Source: Amphimedon queenslandica | Lineage: Eukaryota > Porifera > Demospongiae > Haplosclerida > Niphatidae | NCBI RefSeq assembly: GCF_000090795.2 | Contig: NW_003546322.1 | Coordinates: 45,927-109,926 of the forward strand | DNA: 64,000 nt | Direction of reading: 5' to 3' | Shown: positions 55,600 to 64,000 of the stretch, in pieces | How the letters are laid out: every line of letters begins with the position of its first letter | How positions within the stretch are numbered: position 1 is the first letter of the stretch | Position numbers and translations under genes: made by a program | The notes under the pieces: model-generated | The model's database searches: none | What the model was told of the DNA's origin: nothing | Seen by the model: only the letters and a program-made list of their open reading frames with translations

Positions 55600-57450
55600 T
55601 AATACAATTACAAAAAACTATGCAATCTCACAATATTCTATCTTACTATGTATTCAATTGCTAAGACAATATGAAACCTGTGCAGCTGGAAACTGGTGCC
55701 TCATCCAGTGTGAAAGCACCACTAATGAAAGAGGTACAAAAAAATATTACGTTACTATGATGATTATTTAATAGAAATTAATTAAGTTACCACAAATGAA
55801 ATCAGACAATAGCCTTAGACATTTACCATGGTATGAAAGAATTGCATTACACATTATTGCAGAATCATTAAATGATTTGCAGCTGTAAATACCTTAAAGC
55901 AAAGTAAGAAAGAAACATCAACAACAAGCAATGTAAACACACAGACCATGTACATGTACCTGTATATGCATGATGTAACTTATGTTAGTCACAAACATAC
56001 ATTACAAACCACTATAAACATACATCTGCTCACAAAGAGGAATAACCCTTCACCTTTTAAATCTCTTTCCAAGTCTGACCTTATTTTCACCACATTGAAG
56101 TCCTTGTGTAAAATATGTACCTGTGTAAATCATGAATGTGAAAATATACATGTACTAACAAATCAAAAGTAGCATACATGCATCTATTAAGAATTAATAT
56201 ACATATGATATGTATAGCTCCACAATGCATATTTAGCTGATTAATTGATACAAGTATATGTACATACCCTGTACATGTAATTTAGACATACACCGTTCAA
56301 TTTGCTGACTCATGCCATCCTGACTTATGTTTCATTTACAAGACCTGCATTGTCAAATACACATTAATAGACCACATGAATACATTCCAATGTGCAAGAA
56401 ATTATTTTTGTATTGTTAGTGAGAACATGCATGCACACAACAAAAAATGCATAGGCAAGCATTCATTTATATTGAATAAAGAAAGTACTTACTGTGGCCA
56501 TAATTAATGACAATTAATGGTAAGATGTGCCATTTTATATCTGTATGGGTTTTATATTATTGTAGTTTTAGCAATGGAATTTGTAATAAGATGGATAGTA
56601 TTAAGATATCTTAAGTATTTTGTTACAGGTTATGATTCTAGGTTAAATACTGTATTTCATTCTCATTAATTATGGTTACAAATCAAACAAATATACAGTA
56701 TATAACTCAGAATCATAACCTATGACAAAATACATAAGACATCTCACAATACTATCTATCTTACTACACATTTCATTGCTAAGACTACAATATTATAAAA
56801 GCCCTACAGATATAAAATGGCACCTCTTACCGCGTGATACAACTACTGATCAAGGAGCTACAACAAAATATTGCGTTACATTTAATAAAGAAATTAATTT
56901 AGTTACAACAATCTAAATCCAGAATTGCCTTTAATTATAGTGCACATTCCAATATCAAGCAAGTATTACTGAATCAGCAAATCATTTCCAGCTGTAATTA
57001 CCTGTAAAGCATAGTAATAGAAACATATCAAAAGTAAGCAATGTAAACACACAGGCTAATAACAATAGCACAAACAGTAACGGCGAACAAACTTTATTAC
57101 CAATGACATCAAACCTGACGACTTAATACCACGTTGTAGTCTTTGTGCCAAGCAAGCACCTGTAACAAGCATGAATGTGACATACTAACTAATAATGACA
57201 ATGGTAGCATCTACAATGTTTCAGATTGGACCAGACATGTATGTGCATGCATGTGTTTGAGACAAAATATTGCTTACTAATGCTATCCTCAGTTAAGATA
57301 CTTTCATGACCTGCTTAATATAAAATAACATTGTGTACATGAACAATTTCCAGTGTGCAAAAAAATTTTTTTGTTAATGAGAACATGCACATGTTACAAC
57401 AATCATCAATTCTAATGCGCAACATCAGCCGGCAAGCATTAACTTAATAA
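55600..57450. repeat. Two diverged direct repeats, period ~1.1 kb
   Basis: TATCTTACTA...ATTGCTAAGAC is at 55639 and 56757 (period 1118). The order is kept: an ACTAATGAAAGAGG/ACTACTGATCAAGG region, AATATT(A/G)CGTTAC, TTTGCAGCTGTAAATACC/TTTCCAGCTGTAATTACC, AAGCAATGTAAACACACAG, and AACATGCA...GCAAGCATT. A TACCGTGGCCATA/TACTGTGGCCATA motif precedes each unit (about 55528 and 56489). Unit 2 also holds an inverted repeat (56526-56824). No reading frame is conserved. Confidence 0.8.
56526..56824. repeat. Inverted repeat (hairpin) at the start of the second 1.1-kb unit
   Basis: The left arm 56526-56635 (GTGCCATTTTATATCTGTA...ACAGGTTATGATTCT) and the right arm about 56708-56824 are inverted copies with roughly 85 percent agreement, separated by about 70 bp. 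The right arm belongs to the direct repeat, so the left arm was probably created by an inverted duplication or foldback insertion. Confidence 0.8.
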
Positions 57451-58086
57451 ATCAAACAGCATTGATAGCAGCATTATGCGCAACATCAACTGGCAAGCAT
57501 TTACATATATGTAATGTGCACATCAATGATGGCTGCATTAACAAGCATGATGATCATTATTATGCGTACCAAATCACAGCTTCACTAATACTACGTATAC
57601 AATAACAAATTTTAATGCTACTCAAACATCTTTCTTGTCAGGACTTCAAAATGTTTCTGCAGAGCCCTGATCCATAAGCACCTGCTATTTGTAATAAACA
57701 TGTAGTACAAGCCACAAACAAGATCCAGATTTGACAATGACAGCTTCCTCCCTTCCTAACCCTCTGTCGTACGTAAATGATTGTCACACAAACTTGAATC
57801 AACGCTAAACCTTAATGAACAGTAAACCTCTTTCACACCCTCTCCCTGCCATTATAGCACAAATACTCAATATTCACTGTTATACATTGATTAATGTCAT
57901 TTCCTGAATTGAGTTAGATCTCTTCATACAGAGCAATACTGGTTGGATATGCACTAATGGTTTTCACACACACTGACACATCATTCACATTGCCTTAGCC
58001 GGAATTACTAGTCACATTAAACAACTAATGTTTTTAAGAGGATGGACCTCACATTCACCATACCCACTTCCATCAACAATAAATGA
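57451..58086. other. No gene recognised
   Basis: AT-rich, with a small direct repeat (ATGCGCAACATCA(G/A)CxGGCAAGCATT, about 57416 and 57476). It lies 3' of the OTU domain on the minus strand. A Helitron terminus could be here, but no CTRR end with a preceding hairpin was identified. Confidence 0.4.
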
Positions 58087-59085
58087 TTAAGAAATATTAA
58101 TAAACATAACTGCTTGGAAATGACTAGTACCAACATGTTTCAAATAAAAAGCAGGTGTATTAGTATCACAAGGAATGCCATATAAACTTTGGGCTTCATA
58201 TCTAGCCCAGCCAACAAAAGTAGGAGTTAGTAAATATAAATATATGGGTGTTCCTAATATTTCTGTTAGTGTAGTAATCTCTGTCTCAGTGGTCCACACA
58301 ATTTTGTACATTTTGGACTTCTTAATATAATCATATATGCTTGAATATCTGGTTGCACTTAATGTACTATTGAGCAATTCTTCTTCAAAGTTTGGCATAT
58401 CACTAACAATTGCTTTACGTAATTTGTGGGGCTGAGAAATTGACCCAGCAATGAGATATGAAAGGACATGAAATAAACAGTTCCCATCATAAGGGACATC
58501 AAGAGTACTATTAGGAAATCTTTCATCTGACAATGGTGTTGTTGGAGTACCAGCTAAGATTCTAGCAGCTGTGACTAACTTGAGATGTAAAATTTCACAG
58601 CACCGTCTTTGAAATTCTTAATTACCAGGCTAACATACATAATCACTTTGTCTCCTTCTCACAATATCTGGGTTAGGAGGCTCTTCATAAGTAAAGATGA
58701 CATCTTTTTTGGATAATTTGTCTTCAATTTAATACTTGAGAATGTTATAGATACAATCAGACTACTACTACAATGGTCATTTTTTACAACACACTTGGTT
58801 TTATCATCTTTTGGTTTACATTTAATGCTTGACAGTTTTAAAGATACAATCAGACTACTGCAACTATCATCATCTTTGAGAATAAATTTGGTTTTTAGGT
58901 CTTTTAAATTAATTAAAACAATAATATTATCATCTTTTGTGAGGCAATACCAAAGCAGTGTTGTCAGTACTACTGTTTATATCAACTTTTTTTGGGGGGG
59001 GCAAGGCTTATTTAAAGCATTATCATCAGACTTTTGTAAATCAGTACTCTTACGTCAATTGCTACTAATGGTACTGTTACTGGTA
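58087..59085 (-). CDS. OTU-type cysteine protease domain, probable C-terminal part of the Helitron-like protein
   Basis: The frame 58533-58087 is open for 148 codons. It has VPYDGNCLFHVLSYLIAG (catalytic Asp and Cys), LRKAIVSDM, IVWTTETEITTLTEILGTPIYLY and FYLKHVGTSHFQAVMF (catalytic His), all in OTU order. The same frame extends upstream through LVTAARILAGTPTTP. Another stretch (KKDVIFTYEEPPNPDIVRRR, about 58720-58650) and two imperfect repeats of an acidic/Ser-rich block lie further up to 59085, in other frames. OTU domains are known companions of Helitron proteins in animals. The Tigger element (59086-61715) separates it from the helicase part on the same strand, so I read both as one split protein. 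The OTU core looks intact. Confidence 0.7.
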
Positions 59086-61715
59086 CAGTGGAACCTCACT
59101 TAACGACCATCCCTAAGTAACGGCCGTCTATCATATAACGGCCAAATGTCCAGGTCCGGATTGAAACCAAACTTGCCTGTTAAGGCCACCCCTGAAGAAT
59201 GACCACCTCTCTATTGCGTATAACGAGCACTCAAAATGTCCCCAACACAGCATTAAGCATTAAAAAAACTTCTCTTTAATGGCCATGTGGGTTGTGGCTG
59301 CACCCACAATTAATTATTAGCACGTGCACTGTCATAATGACCCACTATAATTACAATAATAATTATTATTCTAACAACGACTATATACACTCCAACTACA
59401 AATAAAATTTAGTACAAGTGTTGCTAACTAAAGCAACCCATCACAATTTATGTTGCTAAAGATAGTCTTGAGCTTATCAATATAAGGCTTTGGTCCATAA
59501 AATTTATATGTGCATGGAATTTGAAGTCAATAGCCTGCACCTCTGTTCACTTTAGAACCAGTTACTTCAGCCATTCCACTGTTTCTGGGTCTGCTTAGGA
59601 AAGCAGACACTGTAGGAGCGAGATTGTAATGTATATTACCAACAATTAAGTCATTTTATCCACTGCAACACAAAAACGATCATGAGGATTGTCTGGCTCT
59701 TTCTTTAGCTGTATTTGTTCTACAACAAATGGTTCCAATACGTGCATGTATACATAATAACCCCTGATGTAAGACTGCACAGAGAATTCTGACATGGTGC
59801 TGCTGCTAGTACTGGCCATACTGGACCATGTGTAATGAATTTTTAATTAGTTATTTTAATTGTGTAGTTATTTCAACAGTAGATAAAAGATGTCTATCTA
59901 TTCTTGGTTATTTTAAATCTTTTATGCAGCTGCATGGTCTTGTTTTACTGGTGTTGTTTATACTTCTAACTCTGCTTCTACCTCTGTTTCAACTGCTAAG
60001 TCTAAGGCTGCCAAAGTATCAAGGCATGCTCTAACTTTGAAGGACAAATTCCAAGTCATAGAGATGGCTAATAAGAATCCTGGAATCAGTGGTAGAGCAC
60101 TAGTCACAAAGTTTTCATGTGGTAAAACTCAAATAACCGGTATACTTAAGAACAAGGATACTATAGTTCAGCTGTATTAAGCTAACATGTATAGTAAAAG
60201 TCTTTTGAGCAGAAAGAGATGTCGAGAGTCAGAAATAATGAAGCTCTCTATAGATGGTATCTACTGGCAACATCTTGCAATGTTTATCCAAGTGGCTTAC
60301 CGCTCTGTGAAAAAGCTAAGCAAATTGCAGAGCAGCTAAGTGTAGTTGATTTTAAAGCTTCTAGTGGATGGCTAGCAAGATGAAAGGAGAAAAATAATGT
60401 AAAGCAAGTAAGAATTTGTGGTGAATCAGGGGAAGTTTGCGGTGAAACAGTTCAATCTTGGAAAGAACGTCTTCCAGAGCTTTTGCAAGGTTTTCATCAC
60501 AGAACATTTACAATGTGGATGAGACTGGATCTTTTTGGCGTGGTTTGCCTGAGATAGGATTTGGAATTAATGGAAGTACTTGCCATGGTGGAAAGAAGTC
60601 AAAGCAAAGGTTCACAGTTGTCGCAATAGTAAATGCTGATGGGGAAAAGGAGCTACCAGTTGTCATGTTGAAGTCTCAATATCCAAGATACTTTAATGGT
60701 GTCGACATTTCTACTTTTCCTGTTCGTTATTAGTCAGTCAAAGGCATGCATGGTTGACTGCTGAAATATTAAATGCTATCTTAACCAAGCTGAATGAAAA
60801 ATTCTCTTCACAATCGAGGAATACTGCACTTCTTGACAGTGCTGGGTCTTATCCTCATGAGCTAAAAGGAAAATATAGTCATTAGATGTAGGTATCAATC
60901 AAAATTTTAAAGTGCACTAAAAAACCCTTCTATTGTGGTATGTATTATCAAAAATAAATCAAACAACATTTACTGGAGCTGAAATTGTGAAGACTAAATG
61001 TCTTCAAAGCAATCAAGTGGGTGGCACAAGCTTGGGATTCAGTGAAACAGGAACCATTGTTAAATGCTTCCAGAAATGTGGTATCTTAACTGCTCAGTCT
61101 GTCATTGTAGCTCGTGCTGGAGTGCTAGAAGTTCCCTTTGCAATTATAGATAAAGAAGTCCACTTTATTGATGAAAGGCCTGATGAGATAACAATTCTTG
61201 TCAATGAGGTTAATATCGGTCCTACATGCTCTTCAGAAGAGTATTTATCTGGGGACAATTTGCAAGTTTGTTATGATGCTGGGGAGGATTGGGAAGAACA
61301 GTTTATGGCTGAACTTACACTAAATCAAGTTGAAGAGACACGAGAGGATGGCAAAGATGATGAGTCCTTTGATCTGCAACCTCCCGCTTTAAAGTACAGG
61401 AATTATAAAGAAGCTATACTTGCTTTAGAAGATGTTCAAGCATTTTTGGATGGCAAAGGACATAATAATTTATCAACAACAGTGGGAGCACAAATAGATT
61501 CCCTGACTAGCTTACATTATGCTAACATGATTTCTGCCAGGCAAACAACACTAGAAGAGTACTTGAAGTAACATTTATGGCATCATAATGATTACTTAAT
61601 TCAATAAAATAACCATTACAGTTATAAAGAAATAAAAACCCTCAATAAAGACCACCCCTATATAAGGGCCAAAGGGCCAATTCCCAATGGTGGCCGTTAT
61701 ACAGAGGTTCCACTG
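59086..61715 (+). mobile_element. Tigger/pogo-type DNA transposon nested in the Helitron-like gene
   Basis: The left end CAGTGGAACCTCACTTAACG (59086) and the right end ...CGTTATACAGAGGTTCCACTG (61715) are the terminal repeats known for Tigger elements (CAGTxGAACCTCxxTATAACG). TA precedes the left end (59084-59085). The right flank is CA, so the target duplication is imperfect. Subterminal AACGGCC motifs occur on both sides. It is 2630 bp long with a plus-strand transposase remnant. It interrupts minus-strand Helitron sequence and is therefore the younger insertion. Confidence 0.9.
59828..61571 (+). pseudogene. Tigger/pogo transposase (DDE_1) pseudogene
   Basis: About 60000-60180 encodes the N-terminal HTH (LTLKDKFQVIEMANKNPGIS, then a FSCGKTQITGILKNK helix). 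60180-60420 holds the CENP-B-type second HTH in broken frames. 60458-60733 has IYNVDETGSFWRGLPE with the first catalytic Asp and KKSKQRFTVVAIVNADGEK. About 60750-60880 carries the remains of the second Asp region (ALLDSAGSYPHELKGKY). 60933-61571 is a 212-codon frame with a basic start, an acidic middle (EDWEEQFMAELTLNQVEE) and the usual C-terminal end QTTLEEYLK. Stops at 60178, 60731 and others disable it. The last catalytic residue lies in the broken part around 60890-60930. Confidence 0.82.
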
Positions 61716-64000
61716 CACTTTGCACATGACTTACAGACACCCTGGCATTCTTACTCAAACGTTCACCATCATCAATTGCACAAGTCACTTGAATCTTTCT
61801 CTTCTTTCCTTTGCTTCTCTTGATTGGAGGTAAGTCTTTTCAAAATTTACTTCTCTGCTTGTTTATTTTATTAATACATGGATTACTAACTTTAACAGAG
61901 AGACGATCAAATGATAATAAATGTAATTCATTTAATATACGTACATGAGACAATGCAACATATGCCATACCATCCCCAAAAACATCAGTCGATTTGTCAA
62001 TAATGGCACATGTATCTAGTGAGAGGCCCTGACATTTATGAATAGTTATAGCATAAAAAAGTATAAGGGGAAACTGTTTCCTATGTATATGCAAATTCTT
62101 GCATAGCATAAATCTAGATATAACCTTTTCTGTGTCACAAGGTACATTAATATGATCAAATTTAATTGATATGCCTAGGATAAATTACCCACTACTGTAC
62201 CAATGGCACCATTAACTAATCCTAATGTCATATCAATATTACGTCTAAGCATTACTCTACGGCCTACTGCTAAAGACAGACAATGCTGTGCTGCCACTAC
62301 ATCAAGAACATCAACACATGCAAATTCTAATTTCTCAGTTTCTTGACTTCCAAACATTAATTCATTGATTTTTTGGCAGGAGCTTACCTTAGAAAATAGG
62401 TGAATTGGAAGATTTGTTTTTCTCTTTCACATTGCTTATATTTTTCTGTTATTGAAACTTTAAATACAAGACTTTTAAGCATATCAATAGTTTCATCAGT
62501 CAGACAGCCATGCCTAACATAATCAAGCATCTTGAAGAAAGTTCCGTCTCCTTTTTGTCGCTCATTGATTGTTAGTTCTTCATATTCTACAGTTTCTTTC
62601 CATATGTTAACTGCATTTGCAGCTCCAAGTCTAGTTTTTTGCTATTATTTGAAATACTGGTCTACCATTAACTGGTGGCAATTGTAAAAGGTCATGCACA
62701 TACAAATCAAATATTTTTGGATCCAAACCATTCATCAGTTCAAATATATCTTCTAAACGCATATGTAAGTATGCTAGATTTTGATTGGATACAATAGGTA
62801 CCTCGTCTACTATTATAATTTTTAAATTTTTAAGTATCATTTTCATCCTTTTCTGAGCTTCTCTATTCAAAGCCCAATATCCAGTTGTCTTTCTTTCCCT
62901 CATTCATGCTCTATTGGTAGCTGAATTAATCTATGTATTGTTAGTCCACCTACATTAAATGCTGCTATACCTGTTGGTGCGACTATGGCACACATAATTT
63001 CTCCACTTTTTGGATGTCATATGTCATCCACTAGGCATTAGATTGCCTCTATTAAAAACAACTTACCAGTTCCTCCTACACCACTAATAAACATTTTTAG
63101 CGGTTTGATATTATCTAATCTAAGTAGTCTTGAAGACTCATTCTCTAATAAGTCTTCACAATTTTTTGACTTATAAGATGAGTCTCAAAAATTCTTTTTT
63201 AATCTACATTAAGCATGCCTCTCTTTGGCCTAATGTTAAATTAGGTGCATTTATATGCATATCAGAAATATCAGCTTCTGCTTTCATTACTTCACCCAGT
63301 AATTGAGGCTCATCATCTTTGTTATCAGGAAGTTCTTTAGTGAAACTGGCTTTATTTCTTGCATCTACTACTTTCTTCCAATTACGTACAGCTTAAAATA
63401 ATTTTTGCAGTTTGTTGAAATGATTCTGAATTCCATGTATAAATGCTTCTCTGTGATGCCTAACAGCTTCTTCCATTTTTTCTCTTTCCATTACGAGTGT
63501 GCTATGGTTTGGAAGGAGTGGCTTTGATTGACGTTTGTATTCTCTTTCTCAAATTTCTCCTATTATCTTCCATGTTATTTGGTCTTGTTGGATATAATTC
63601 TTCAATTATGTTAGGATTAAAAATGTCTGTAGAAGATCAATCTATTTTAGTTAAATATGAATACTTTTATATTATTCTGCTCCTCTTATGAGGCAAGTAC
63701 ACATTAAGGTACTATGCAGTTCTGATTTCATGTATAAACTTTCACTGGGAGAAGATCGCTAACTTCATGTAAACCTACTTCTTTAGCTCGAACTAACTTT
63801 TGTCCAATTTTCCAAAGCCTGCTGTATATGTTGTCACAGTTGCTGACTTCATCCCATAAGTCCTTTGCATGACTCTTTTCTGCTTTAGTGACATCTCCAG
63901 TTCCATACTCTGTTAAAGAAAGTTTTCTCTCTGGTATGTTTTGCACGTCCACATTTGCATGCCACAATTTCAACTGTAAAGGATTGTAGTAGTTGACTCG
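61716..64000 (-). pseudogene. Helitron-like Rep/PIF1-type helicase, 5' part beyond the window, broken
   Basis: Minus-strand blocks in order. About 63980-63728 (LKLWHANVDVQNIPE, then a NCDNIYSRLWKIGQKLVRAKE segment) is the linker after the Rep domain. About 63500-63220 is a Lys/Glu-rich helical region (EKMEEAVRHHREAFIHGIQ). 63105-63050 is Walker A (FISGVGGTGKLFLIEAI; GK followed by Leu instead of Ser/Thr). 63000-62920 has VAPTGIAAFNVGG and IHRLIQLPIEHE. 62903-62631 is Walker B (LKIIIVDEVPIVSNQNLAY) and LLQLPPVNGRPVF. 62357-62175 has AVGRRVMLRRNIDMTLGLVNG. 62109-61840 has FPLILFYAITIHKCQGLSLD and YVALSHVRILNELHLLSFD. The tail runs to the Tigger insertion. Helitrons replicate by rolling circle using Rep and 5'-3' helicase activities (known). 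There are frameshifts at about 63170, 62920, 62600 and 62140. The Rep HUH motif would lie past 64000. Confidence 0.85.

Noticed and set aside
1-64000. CRISPR arrays, prophage, operons or a defence island
   Set aside because: No short direct repeats with regular spacers and no bacterial-type genes; introns and animal gene families show this is nuclear eukaryotic DNA.

Overview
The window looks like nuclear DNA of an early-branching animal, most likely a demosponge. It is strongly AT-rich. Splice sites are GT/AG and introns are short (about 50-700 bp). The gene fragments I can recognise belong to animal signalling and regulatory families: a Son-of-sevenless-type Ras exchange factor, two IRF2BP-type zinc-finger proteins and a PPM1D/Wip1-like PP2C phosphatase. 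The sponge assignment is inference. There are no bacterial operons, no rRNA and no CRISPR array. I did not recognise a tRNA, but I could not scan for one systematically.

Layout. 0.1-3.4 kb: a hAT transposon with both ends and its 8-bp target duplication, interrupted by a TA-inserted MITE. 4.7-5.6 kb: IRF2BP-like copy 1 (minus). 5.8-6.7 kb: a broken copy of an unnamed multicopy invertebrate family. 7.5-9.9 kb: a decayed, spliced P-element/THAP9-type transposase (minus). 10.2-12.2 kb: nested foldback elements. 12.3-14.1 kb: three copies of a ~0.7-kb tandem repeat. 16.1-17.5 kb: a polypurine tract, a MITE and a small RG-rich gene. 18.7-24.3 kb: a spliced SOS-like gene carrying in-frame stops. 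24.5-29.4 kb: MITEs, microsatellites and the second copy of the 10.7-11.9 kb element. 30.8-34.1 kb: the last exons of an unknown plus-strand gene, a minus-strand PHD finger, and a Mutator-like/OTU-domain transposon gene. 34-39 kb: almost empty. 39-43.5 kb: the PPM1D-like gene (minus), with a Tc1/mariner-like DDE transposase inside an intron. 44-45 kb: IRF2BP-like copy 2 (minus). 45.4-46.5 kb: another broken multicopy gene. 46.8-53 kb: diverged tandem units invaded by piggyBac-, hAT- and TA-type elements. 54.4-55.1 kb: a proline-rich/RG-rich gene. 55.6-57.5 kb: a ~1.1-kb direct repeat. 58-64 kb: a Helitron-like element (PIF1-type helicase and OTU protease, minus), split by a Tigger/pogo element.

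No pathway or operon is encoded here. The window is a transposon-rich graveyard in which every recognised host-type gene (SOS, IRF2BP x2, PPM1D) carries premature stops or frameshifts. Several nested insertions can be ordered in time. All protein assignments come from motif recognition by eye, not database searches. Coordinates of broken genes are approximate to a few bases where reading frames had to be linked across breaks.
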